Origin: JBCBGF01 sp039820585
GTDB lineage: Bacteria; Pseudomonadota; Alphaproteobacteria; Rhodobacterales; Rhodobacteraceae
NCBI GenBank assembly: GCA_039820585.1
Contig: JBCBPV010000007.1
Location: 1 to 64,000 of the forward strand
Direction: 5' to 3'
DNA: 64,000 bases
Below the pieces are notes generated by a model. That model did not search any database, was not told the DNA's origin, and saw nothing but the letters and a program-made list of their open reading frames with translations. A program made the position numbers and the translations under genes. Position 1 is the stretch's first letter. Every line of letters starts with the position of its first letter. Below are positions 1-7,480 of the stretch, piece by piece.

Positions 1-969
1 CGCCTGCGCCAGCTTTTTGGCCGTTACGCCACCTATGTCGGTGGCTCGCCGTATCATGTGCCCGCCGTACTATCGCTGATCTGGCATGCCGAGGCGTCTG
101 GCGTCTGGCGCGTCGAGGGTGGGATGAACGAGCTGGCCCGCGCGATGCAAGCCGCGGCAGAGCACCTTGGCGTCCTGTTTCGGTTCAACGAACCCGCCGC
201 CCGGATCGAGGCGCAAAGTGGCCGCTTGGCTGCGGTTCACACCGCCCATGGCGAGCGGTTGCCCTGTGATGCTGTGGTCTTCAACGGCGATCCGCGTGCG
301 CTAAGCCTGGGCCTTCTGGGCCCCAACGGCGCAGGCGCGGTGCTCGCCAAAGGCACCGAACCACGTAGCCTGTCGGCCAATGTCTGGGCCTTTGCGGCCG
401 AATACGCTGGCCCCGATCTGGCCCATCACAACGTCTTCTTTGGCAGCGATCCGCACACGGAATTCGACCCGATTGCCGCGGGATCGCTGCCCGAAGACCC
501 AACGCTTTACATCTGCGCCCAAGATCGCGGGGACCACCGGACCCCGCCCCGGACCGAGCGCTTTGAGATCATTATGAACGCCCCGCCCCTGTCAGGCGGC
601 CAGCCAGAGGATACCGCAACATGTCGGACGCTTACATTCCAGACACTGGCCCAACGCGGGGTGACGTTTTCGCCCGAGCCGGCGGACCCGGCCCTCACCA
701 CGCCGCAGGGCTTCGACCAACTGTTCCCGGCCAGCCAAGGTTCCCTGTACGGGCGGAGCCCACATGGGCTGACAGCAGCCTTCGACCGGCCCACGGCGCG
801 GACATCCCTGCCGGGGCTGTACCTGGCGGGGGGCGGCGCGCATCCGGGGGCGGGGGTGCCGATGGCAACCCTCTCCGGCAGGCACGCGGCCGAGGCGATC
901 TTGACGGACCTTGCTTCAACCTCGACGTCCCGTCCGACGGTTACGCGTGGTGGTATGTCGACGGCATAA
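1..969 (+). CDS. crtD: Methoxyneurosporene/hydroxyneurosporene desaturase CrtD, 3' part
   Basis: FAD-dependent carotenoid desaturase that introduces the C-3,4 double bond in the spheroidene pathway; a membrane-associated step of pigment synthesis. The frame is open from base 1 and encodes 322 residues. It starts with family-like sequence (RYATYVGGSPY), so the true start lies upstream and the GTG at 58 is only an internal codon. The C-terminal FAD-binding motif of the CrtI/CrtD family is seen as GLYLAGGGAHPGAGVPM, about 45 residues before the stop. It is distinguished from CrtI by its position directly upstream of crtC, the usual crtD-crtC order. Its 3' end overlaps the conserved beginning of crtC. 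Confidence 0.9.
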   Translation, partial: RLRQLFGRYATYVGGSPYHVPAVLSLIWHAEASGVWRVEGGMNELARAMQAAAEHLGVLFRFNEPAARIEAQSGRLAAVHTAHGERLPCDAVVFNGDPRALSLGLLGPNGAGAVLAKGTEPRSLSANVWAFAAEYAGPDLAHHNVFFGSDPHTEFDPIAAGSLPEDPTLYICAQDRGDHRTPPRTERFEIIMNAPPLSGGQPEDTATCRTLTFQTLAQRGVTFSPEPADPALTTPQGFDQLFPASQGSLYGRSPHGLTAAFDRPTARTSLPGLYLAGGGAHPGAGVPMATLSGRHAAEAILTDLASTSTSRPTVTRGGMSTA

Positions 970-1838
970 GCGATGATGGCAGCCGCGCTGTCTCGGTCAT
1001 CGCGTTCATTGGATCGGTGTTCTCACCCTGGTACCGCTGGACTGGCCGCCGCCGCCCGCACAATCACGTCTGCATCAACGTGGCGACCTATGGGCCCGGC
1101 GGGCGGTTCACCATGACCGACCGGGGCGAAGGCGCGCTGCGGCAGACCAACGATACGTTTGAGGTGGGGCCCAGCAAGCTGCGCTGGTTGGGCGACAGAC
1201 TTGAGATCGACATTGATGAGGTCTCGTCCTTGCCGCTGGTCAGCCGGGTGAAGGGCAAAATCACGGTGCGGCCCACGGGTCTGACCAATGTTGAGCTGCC
1301 GTTACACCCCAAGGGCACCCATATCTGGCGGCCCTTTGCGCCGACGGCGGATATCGAGGTGGATCTGAACCGGGGCTGGCAATGGACCGGGCATGGTTAT
1401 TTCGATGCCAACTTTGGCACCCGCGCGTTGGAGGATGACTTCAGCTACTGGACTTGGGGCCGCTTCCCGACGTCCCAAGGGTCGGCCTGTTTCTATGACG
1501 CGGTGCGCCGGGACGGATCGGAGCTGAGCGTTGGGCTGGCGTTTGACCGCGACGGCCACGCGCACACGATGGAGATGCCGCCGCTGACCCGGTTCAACCG
1601 GTCGCTTTGGGCGGTCAAACGCGAAACCCGCGCCGATGCAGGCTATCGCCCGCGTCAGGTGAAGGCGATGCTCGACGCACCGTTTTACAGCCGCTCGGCC
1701 ATTCGCACGCAGATCCATGGCGAGGAAACCGTGGGCGTGCATGAGGCGCTGGATCTAAATCGCTTTGCCTCGCCACTGATCAAGCCGATGCTTGCGGTGC
1801 GCGTGCCCCGGCGGCCTGGATGGACGTTCGCCGACTGA
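915..1838 (+). CDS. crtC: Hydroxyneurosporene synthase (carotenoid 1,2-hydratase) CrtC, start unresolved
   Basis: CrtC adds water across the C-1,2 double bond of neurosporene or lycopene. The coordinates give the segment with family-like sequence, from FNLDVPSDGYAWWYVDGISD onward, through FIGSVFSPWYRW and on to the stop. The frame has no ATG, GTG or TTG between 624 and 1016. The only canonical starts are ATG 621, which would overprint 349 nt of crtD and has GAGG 10 nt upstream, and GTG 1017, which would remove the conserved N-terminus and has no Shine-Dalgarno. The family has about 280-320 residues, and this segment encodes 307. Initiation at a rare codon, a frameshift from crtD, or a local indel are all possible. 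Confidence 0.85.
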   Translation, partial: FNLDVPSDGYAWWYVDGISDDGSRAVSVIAFIGSVFSPWYRWTGRRRPHNHVCINVATYGPGGRFTMTDRGEGALRQTNDTFEVGPSKLRWLGDRLEIDIDEVSSLPLVSRVKGKITVRPTGLTNVELPLHPKGTHIWRPFAPTADIEVDLNRGWQWTGHGYFDANFGTRALEDDFSYWTWGRFPTSQGSACFYDAVRRDGSELSVGLAFDRDGHAHTMEMPPLTRFNRSLWAVKRETRADAGYRPRQVKAMLDAPFYSRSAIRTQIHGEETVGVHEALDLNRFASPLIKPMLAVRVPRRPGWTFAD

Positions 1839-1941
1839 CGGGCGCATGCAACACGCGAAATCGTGATGGGTCCGCTCACTCGACAAGCCCCATCCCGCCC
1901 GCTAGCCCGGTGCGCAACGTTTATTGCGCTGGGCCTTCTTG

Positions 1942-2529
1942 ATGATCTTCCCACAGCTTTTTCGCCTGCTGGCCGTCCTGGCGTTTGCCATCCTCGCAGG
2001 CTGCAGCGCACCCACGGACCGCAGCCCTGGCCCGGCCGCCACACAGGATATTGTCGAGCTGACCCGCGCATTCCAGGCGCTTGGCCCCGAGGTTGACCCC
2101 GAAGAGGCCGCCCGTGCCGCGCGCATTGCGTATGAACACACCTACAGCCTCGCCCTGCAATACCAGATCACCGACCCGCCGCTGATCCACAACACCAAGG
2201 TCAACATGGGGCTGAAGCCCAGGGGTCTGTGCTGGCACTGGGCCGAAGATATTGAGACGCGGCTGGCGCAAGAAAACTTCCAGACCCTCGACCTGCACCG
2301 CGCGATTGCCAACCACGACAAGCCGCTGCGGATTGAGCATTCGACTACCATCGTCAGCCGGAGGGGCGACGGTATGTATGATGGCATTGTCGTGGACCCT
2401 TGGCGGTTGGGCGGTGTGCTGACCTGGGTGCACACGGATGAAGACGCCGATTACGATTGGGTCGCCCGCGATGAGGTGTTTGCCTACAAACGCGCCCGCG
2501 AGGCGCGGCGCACGCGGTTCGCGCGCTAG
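1942..2529 (+). CDS. Lipoprotein with a possible Cys-His-Asp triad, unknown function
   Basis: 195 residues starting at ATG 1942; a TTG at 1924 is also in frame. The N-terminus is a lipoprotein signal: a hydrophobic stretch ending in ILAGC with the lipidated Cys at residue 21, so an inner- or outer-membrane anchored periplasmic protein is expected. The mature part contains GLCWHWAED (Cys97), IEHSTTIV (His133) and IVVDPW (Asp152). This order and spacing recall transglutaminase/papain-like cysteine hydrolases, but that is my inference and not a recognised family match. It lies between crtC and the convergent tspO, so it may or may not belong to the pigment locus. Confidence 0.75.
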   Translation: MIFPQLFRLLAVLAFAILAGCSAPTDRSPGPAATQDIVELTRAFQALGPEVDPEEAARAARIAYEHTYSLALQYQITDPPLIHNTKVNMGLKPRGLCWHWAEDIETRLAQENFQTLDLHRAIANHDKPLRIEHSTTIVSRRGDGMYDGIVVDPWRLGGVLTWVHTDEDADYDWVARDEVFAYKRAREARRTRFAR

Positions 2530-2532
2530 GGC

Positions 2533-3003
2533 CTATTCCGCCGCAACAGGCGTGGCCGGGTTCAGCCGCCAGACCGAAAAGTTGAGTGCGCCTGCGACCG
2601 TCACCCAAAGAAGATAAGGCGCAAACAGCGCACCGGCGATCCAGTTCAACTGCCAAAACGATACCATTGTCGCCGCCACCGCCAGCCACAGGCAGACCAG
2701 CACGATCATCCCCGCCCCCATCCGGCGCAGGCCGAAGAAAACAGGGGTCCAAAGGGTGTTCAGCGCAATCTGCAGCGCGAAGAATGCCATCGCAACCGCA
2801 CTGCCCTCAACCGGGGCGGCGAGCGCGCCGGCGGCAGAGATGCACAGGTACAGAACGCTCCACGCGACGGGGAACAGCCAGTCGGGCGGGGTCCAGCCGG
2901 GTTTTGTCAGCGATTTGTACCAATCGCCAGGCTGAAACATCGCACCCGTTGTGCCTGCGGCCATGCAGGCCATCAAAAATATCGCGAAAAGGAGCCAATC
3001 CAT
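2533..3003 (-). CDS. tspO: TspO/MBR family tryptophan-rich sensory protein
   Basis: 156 residues, five predicted membrane helices, rich in Trp and aromatic residues (MFQPGDWYKSLTKPGWTPPDW, then WSVLYLCISAAG and LNTLWTPVFFGL), which are TspO hallmarks. In Rhodobacter the outer-membrane TspO binds porphyrins and dampens expression of photosynthesis genes in response to oxygen. I chose ATG 3003 (MDWLLFAIF); a TTG at 3021 would add six residues and overlap the crtB stop. It is the last gene of crtI-crtB-tspO, the usual place for tspO in photosynthesis clusters, and is probably co-regulated through the PpsR boxes upstream of crtI. Confidence 0.93.
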   Translation of the reverse strand: MDWLLFAIFLMACMAAGTTGAMFQPGDWYKSLTKPGWTPPDWLFPVAWSVLYLCISAAGALAAPVEGSAVAMAFFALQIALNTLWTPVFFGLRRMGAGMIVLVCLWLAVAATMVSFWQLNWIAGALFAPYLLWVTVAGALNFSVWRLNPATPVAAE

Positions 3004-3017
3004 GACCCCAAGGTAGG

Positions 3018-4052
3018 TCAAGCCCGGGAATGATCCAAGCCTTGTCCGCGTTCATGCGCTTCCAGCGTCGCCAGAGCGGCCATCAAAGCGCCAGAGCGTC
3101 CATCGCCCCACACGGGATCTCGCCGCTCTTCGCGGGCGGCCGCATCGACCAGAAACCGTGTCTCATCCAGTGGTTTTGCATACAGAACCGCCGAGCGGGG
3201 CATCACCATCGTCACCCCGGTGCGCAAGACCGACAGTCCCAGCCATCCCATTTTTTGCGATTTGTAGGTATGTGCCCGATACGAAACCGTATCGTAGCCG
3301 TTGCGCGCAATCGCTCCGCCGATCCCGGCATAGACATGCCGTGCGGCATAAATCCCCGGACGGGTCGCGCGGGGCAGCGCGGCAATCCCGGCTTCAGATC
3401 GCAGATAGAGCTTGTCCGCCTCTCGCAACAGGCGCTTTACCATTCCACGGATCCGCTCATCCGGCAGGGGATCGGCAAAATAGGCATCAGGGTCTATCCC
3501 GGCCTCTTCCAGCCACTCCAGCGGCAGGTACATCCGCCGTTCGCGCGCATCCTCGCCCACATCGCGGGAGATATTGGTCAGCTGCATCGCCACGCCCAGA
3601 TCACAGGCCCGCGCGAGGGCATCATAGTCCCGAACCCGCATCAAAACGCACATCATAGCGCCCACAGCCGCAGCAACGCGGGCTGAGTAATCAAACAGAT
3701 CTGACAGTGTCTCATACCGACGCCCCATTGCATCCCAGGCGAGCCCTTCCAGCAACGCATCTGGCAACGCACGCGGCATCTCATACGTCTCGATCACAGC
3801 CGCAAACGCCCGATCTGCGGGCGCGTTTCGTGGCCGCCCCTGATAGATCAGATCCAGCCGATCGCGCAGGGTCAGCACCGCCTCGGGCTTTTCGTCATGC
3901 AGGTCCACCGCATCGTCGGCCAATCGGCAAAATGCATAAAGCGCCAGCGCTGGGTCGCGCACCTTGGCAGGCAACAGCTTGGACGCGGCGTAAAAGGACA
4001 GCGAGCCGTGGCGGATCGCCTCTTTGCAATGGGCAAGATCGGTATCGTTCAT
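3018..4052 (-). CDS. crtB: Phytoene synthase CrtB
   Basis: 344 residues. Condenses two geranylgeranyl diphosphates to phytoene, the first committed carotenoid step. Both aspartate-rich Mg-binding motifs of trans-isoprenyl synthases are visible: DDAVDLHDE near residue 47 and the NISRDVGEDARERRMYLP segment, the squalene/phytoene synthase signature. Length matches the family. The ATG at 4052 shares one base with the crtI stop (TAATG), so the two are translationally coupled. The last codons run toward tspO with about 14 nt between them. Confidence 0.97.
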   Translation of the reverse strand: MNDTDLAHCKEAIRHGSLSFYAASKLLPAKVRDPALALYAFCRLADDAVDLHDEKPEAVLTLRDRLDLIYQGRPRNAPADRAFAAVIETYEMPRALPDALLEGLAWDAMGRRYETLSDLFDYSARVAAAVGAMMCVLMRVRDYDALARACDLGVAMQLTNISRDVGEDARERRMYLPLEWLEEAGIDPDAYFADPLPDERIRGMVKRLLREADKLYLRSEAGIAALPRATRPGIYAARHVYAGIGGAIARNGYDTVSYRAHTYKSQKMGWLGLSVLRTGVTMVMPRSAVLYAKPLDETRFLVDAAAREERRDPVWGDGRSGALMAALATLEAHERGQGLDHSRA

Positions 4053-5611
4053 TATTGGGCCGCCATCTTTGTTGAGACCGTGACTTCCGGCGCCTCAGGC
4101 ACCATTTGCGCCAGCACTTCCGCGCTGCACACCACGCCGGGCAGGCCAGCGCCGGGATGCGTGCCCGCCCCGGCCAGATACAGCCCCGGCAGCTCTTCAC
4201 TGACATTGTGCGGCCGGAACCACGCCGATTGCAGGATCCGCGGCTCAATCGAGAACCCGGTGCCCAGGGGCGACAAGTAGCGGTCGCGGAACGTCTCGGG
4301 CGTGAAGGTCAGGCTGGTGCTGATGTGGTCCTGGAAGCCCGGCATCACCTGTTGCAGAACCTCTGTCACCTTGGCGCGGTAGGGCCCTTCCTCCGCCTGC
4401 CAGTCCACCGGGTTGTCGTGGCCCAGATGCGGTACGGGCGAGAGGACATAGAAGGTGTCATCCCCGTCTGGCGCCGCTGTCGGATCGGTCACGCTGGGCC
4501 GGTGGACATAAAGGCTCATGTCATCAGCGAGACGGCCTTTGAGGAAAATCTCCTTCAACAGACCCTCATATCGCGGCCCATTCAGGATCGTGTGATGCCC
4601 CAGATCGGGCCACATCTCGCGCGTGCCCTTCGTGCCGAAGTACCAGACATAGAGGCCCATCGACCAACGCCGGCTTTTCAGCTTTGCATCGGTCCACCGC
4701 CTACGGGGATGGTTCCGCAACAGCCGCGTATAGGTGTGCCCCGCATCCGCGTTCGACACCACGACATCCGCGGCAATCGCCTCACCCCCCGCCAGCTGCA
4801 CACCGGCAGCCCGGCCGCCATTGACGAGGATCTCATCAACCTCGGCACCATAGCGGACATAGCCGCCCTGCTCGGCCACCACATCGCACATCGCATCCGC
4901 AATCGCGGCCACGCCGCCCATCGCGTAGTGGACGCCGTATTCCTTCTCCAGATGACTGACGAGGGCATACATCGACGTGACGTGGCAGGGGTCGCCCCCG
5001 ATAAAGAGAGGATGAAAGGACAGCGCCATGCGCAGCCGTTCATCGCGCACCCGCGCCTTGGCATGGCCAAAGATCGAGCGATCCGCGCGCAGCCTCGCAA
5101 ACGTCGGCAACACCTTGATCGTATCCCACAGCCGGTGCATCGGCATCCGGCCCAGCCCCTCAAACCCGATGCGATAGCGGGTTTCGCTGTCCTTGAGGAA
5201 CCGCAGATAGCCCTTCACATCGCCGGGCGAGAACTTCTCAACCTCAGCCACCATACGATCGGTATCACCGCACGCCGCGAAGCGGGAGCCGTCGGGCCAG
5301 CGGATCTCATAAAACGGATCGAGCGGGCGCAGATCGACGGCTGCGTCAAAATCGCGCCCACAGGCGGCCCAGAGGTCGCGGAACACGTCCGGCACCGTGA
5401 CGATGGTGGGGCCCAGATCGAACCGGTGCCCATCCTGCCAGATCGCAGACCCCCGCCCACCGGGGCTGTCAAGCCGATCCAGCACAGTGACGCGATAGCC
5501 CTTTGCACCAAGGCGCATGGCCGCCGACAGACCGCCAAGACCGGCACCGACAATCACCGCATGGCTACGACCATCATCGAGGTTGGGAAGCGGAGAGACT
5601 CTTTTCAACAT
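4052..5611 (-). CDS. crtI: Phytoene desaturase CrtI
   Basis: 519 residues. FAD-dependent desaturase converting phytoene to neurosporene/lycopene. The N-terminal dinucleotide-binding motif is VIVGAGLGGLSAAMRLGAKG (residues about 19-38), followed by the typical DRLDSPGGRGS. The C-terminal bacterial-type phytoene dehydrogenase signature contains NVSEELPGLYLAGAGTHPG. It is first in crtI-crtB-tspO and divergent from crtA; the 130-bp gap between them holds two PpsR/CrtJ boxes, one starting only 17 bp upstream of this ATG. Repression by PpsR under high oxygen or light is therefore expected for both directions. Confidence 0.97.
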   Translation of the reverse strand: MLKRVSPLPNLDDGRSHAVIVGAGLGGLSAAMRLGAKGYRVTVLDRLDSPGGRGSAIWQDGHRFDLGPTIVTVPDVFRDLWAACGRDFDAAVDLRPLDPFYEIRWPDGSRFAACGDTDRMVAEVEKFSPGDVKGYLRFLKDSETRYRIGFEGLGRMPMHRLWDTIKVLPTFARLRADRSIFGHAKARVRDERLRMALSFHPLFIGGDPCHVTSMYALVSHLEKEYGVHYAMGGVAAIADAMCDVVAEQGGYVRYGAEVDEILVNGGRAAGVQLAGGEAIAADVVVSNADAGHTYTRLLRNHPRRRWTDAKLKSRRWSMGLYVWYFGTKGTREMWPDLGHHTILNGPRYEGLLKEIFLKGRLADDMSLYVHRPSVTDPTAAPDGDDTFYVLSPVPHLGHDNPVDWQAEEGPYRAKVTEVLQQVMPGFQDHISTSLTFTPETFRDRYLSPLGTGFSIEPRILQSAWFRPHNVSEELPGLYLAGAGTHPGAGLPGVVCSAEVLAQMVPEAPEVTVSTKMAAQ

Positions 5612-5627
5612 GACACCACTCTACGAC

Positions 5628-5645
5628 TGTCTAGTTTGATTTACA
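5628..5645. promoter_or_regulatory. PpsR/CrtJ binding box 1
   Basis: TGTCTAGTTTGATTTACA fits the TGT-N12-ACA palindrome bound by the redox/light repressor PpsR (CrtJ) of purple bacteria exactly. It starts 17 bp upstream of the crtI ATG in the crtI/crtA divergent region. Its pairing with a second perfect box 76 bp away fits the known cooperative binding to two sites. Confidence 0.8.
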
Positions 5646-5703
5646 ATCACTCAGAAAACGCGCATCAAAATAGGGAACTATCCTTCCATTATTGCACATC
5701 GTA

Positions 5704-5721
5704 TGTCAGACTTAGTTGACA
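5704..5721. promoter_or_regulatory. PpsR/CrtJ binding box 2
   Basis: TGTCAGACTTAGTTGACA is a second perfect TGT-N12-ACA box. It ends about 20 bp upstream of the proposed crtA start and 6 bp upstream of its GGAGGA ribosome-binding site, so an occupied site would block crtA-bchIDO transcription near its start. Confidence 0.8.
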
Positions 5722-5741
5722 CTTGATGGAGGAATCACACC

Positions 5742-6458
5742 ATTCAGACGGTGACCCTCAGCCTGTTCCGCTTCGGATCGGCAGCCGCACGGCTTTGGGT
5801 GCTGGGCCAGATGGGCGCAGCGCGCTTGTCCTTCATGCGCCTGCCCGATGTTGGGTTCTGGAAGCTGTGTGGCTCTGGCACGGGCGAAGGCTTTACGCCC
5901 ATCCCCAACACCGCAGTGTGGGCGATCCTGGCCACCTGGCCGGATGAGGCATCGGCCAGGCGCAATATCGAAGAAGCGGGCGTTTATCGGCGCTGGCGCG
6001 CGAAGGCGGATGAGGCGTGGACCGTATACCTCGCACCCACCTCGGCGCGCGGATCGTGGTCTGGTGTGGCGCCGTTTCAAAGCGACGCTGAAACACCTTC
6101 TCCAAATGACCCGGTCGTCGCCTTGACCCGTGCCACGGTGAAACCCTCGATCCTCATGAAATTCTGGGGACAGGTTCCCGACATCGAAGACGTGATCGGC
6201 GATGACCCCAACGTCGCCTTCAAGATCGGCATCGGCGAAGTGCCCTGGTTCCACCAGGTCACCTTCTCGATCTGGCCCGACGTCGCGTCGATGGACGCCT
6301 TCGCCCGCCGCGGCGGCCCGCATTCGCGCGCAATCCAAGCGGTGCGAGAGGGTAACTGGTTCAAGGAAGAGCTTTACGCCCGTTTCCGCCTTTTGGGCGA
6401 CACCGGGCAATGGGGCGGCATCCGCCCCCTGACACAACTGGAAAGGACCGCGGCATGA
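5742..6458 (+). CDS. crtA: Spheroidene monooxygenase CrtA, probable ATT start
   Basis: Heme-type monooxygenase making the keto carotenoid spheroidenone from spheroidene, which implies an aerobic pigment. From ATT 5742 it encodes 238 residues beginning MQTVTLSLFRF. The nearest conventional codon, GTG 5751, lies 17 nt beyond the strong ribosome-binding site GGAGGA (5728-5733). ATT 5742 has an ideal 8-nt spacing and restores three more residues, so I prefer it. Conserved stretches include RATVKPSILMKFWGQVP and PWFHQVTFSIWP. The stop overlaps the bchI ATG (ATGA), making it the first gene of crtA-bchI-bchD-bchO under PpsR box 2. Confidence 0.93.
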   Translation: MQTVTLSLFRFGSAAARLWVLGQMGAARLSFMRLPDVGFWKLCGSGTGEGFTPIPNTAVWAILATWPDEASARRNIEEAGVYRRWRAKADEAWTVYLAPTSARGSWSGVAPFQSDAETPSPNDPVVALTRATVKPSILMKFWGQVPDIEDVIGDDPNVAFKIGIGEVPWFHQVTFSIWPDVASMDAFARRGGPHSRAIQAVREGNWFKEELYARFRLLGDTGQWGGIRPLTQLERTAA

Positions 6459-7480
6459 CCCAGCCGTTCCCATTCTCGGCCATCGTCGGACAGGACGAGA
6501 TGAAACAAGCGATGATCCTGACGGCCATCGACCCCGGCATTGGCGGGGTGTTGGTGTTCGGCGACCGTGGCACCGGCAAATCGACGGCGGTGCGGGCGCT
6601 TGCGGCGCTGCTGCCCGAGATCAAGGCGGTTGCCGGCTGCCCGGTCAACTCGGCCAAGCTTGAAGACTGCCCGGGTTGGGCCGAAATAGGGTCGAAAGAG
6701 GTGGTCAAACGCGCCACGCCGGTGATCGACCTGCCGCTGGGTGTGACCGAGGATCGCGTGGTTGGCGCCTTGGACATCGAACGCGCCCTGACCCGTGGGG
6801 AAAAGGCGTTTGAGCCGGGGCTCTTGGCGCGGGCGAACCGGGGATACCTTTATATCGACGAGGTGAACCTGCTTGAGGATCACATCGTTGATCTGTTGCT
6901 CGACGTGGCACAATCCGGTGAGAATGTCGTCGAACGCGAAGGCCTGTCGATCCGACACCCGGCGCGGTTCGTTCTGGTGGGTTCGGGCAACCCCGAGGAA
7001 GGCGAGCTTCGGCCCCAGCTTCTGGACCGCTTCGGCCTGTCGGTTGAGGTGAGTTCTCCCACTGACATCGCCCAGCGAATCGAAGTCATTCGCCGCCGCG
7101 ATGCTTATGAGACCGACACCACCGCCTTCATGAAGCGGTGGCGTGCCGCCGACACCCGTTTGCGCAAGAAGATCCTCACGGCCAAAGACGCGCTACCTGT
7201 GCTGGAAACGCCGGAACAGACCCTGGTTGACTGTGCCGAACTGTGCATCGCGCTGGGATCGGACGGGTTGCGGGGTGAATTGACGCTTCTGCGCGCGGCG
7301 CGTGCCGTAGCAGCCTTTGAAGGCGATGCGCAGGTCACCCGCGCCCACCTGCGCAAGATCGCGCCCTCGGCGCTGCGCCACAGGTTGCGCCGTGATCCGC
7401 TGGATGATGCAGGCTCGACCACCCGGGTGTCCCGCGTAATGGGCGAGTTGTTCGGAAATTTTCTGACCGCGGCTGAGTAG
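6455..7480 (+). CDS. bchI: Magnesium chelatase ATPase subunit I
   Basis: 341 residues. AAA+ motor of Mg-chelatase, which inserts Mg2+ into protoporphyrin IX at the first committed step of bacteriochlorophyll synthesis, with BchD and BchH. Walker A is GDRGTGKST near residue 35 and Walker B is YLYIDEVNLL near residue 130. The sensor/arginine region VGSGNPEEGELRPQLLDRFG is also present. Start ATG 6455 is preceded by GGAAAGGA and overlaps the crtA stop. BchH is not in this window. Confidence 0.97.
   Translation: MTQPFPFSAIVGQDEMKQAMILTAIDPGIGGVLVFGDRGTGKSTAVRALAALLPEIKAVAGCPVNSAKLEDCPGWAEIGSKEVVKRATPVIDLPLGVTEDRVVGALDIERALTRGEKAFEPGLLARANRGYLYIDEVNLLEDHIVDLLLDVAQSGENVVEREGLSIRHPARFVLVGSGNPEEGELRPQLLDRFGLSVEVSSPTDIAQRIEVIRRRDAYETDTTAFMKRWRAADTRLRKKILTAKDALPVLETPEQTLVDCAELCIALGSDGLRGELTLLRAARAVAAFEGDAQVTRAHLRKIAPSALRHRLRRDPLDDAGSTTRVSRVMGELFGNFLTAAE

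Noticed and set aside
621..914. Reading the crtC frame from ATG 621 as a 98-residue N-terminal extension
   Set aside because: The encoded Gly/Ala/Arg/Pro-rich sequence is the crtD gene read in another frame and resembles no CrtC N-terminus; it is discussed as a start option only.
1863..1895. Hairpin GATGGG / CCCATC after crtC as a terminator
   Set aside because: The arms are 6 bp with a 17-nt loop and no T-run; too weak to call.
4106..5719. Long 537-codon plus-strand frame opposite crtI
   Set aside because: It is the antisense shadow of crtI in high-GC DNA (Arg/His/Pro-rich, no family).
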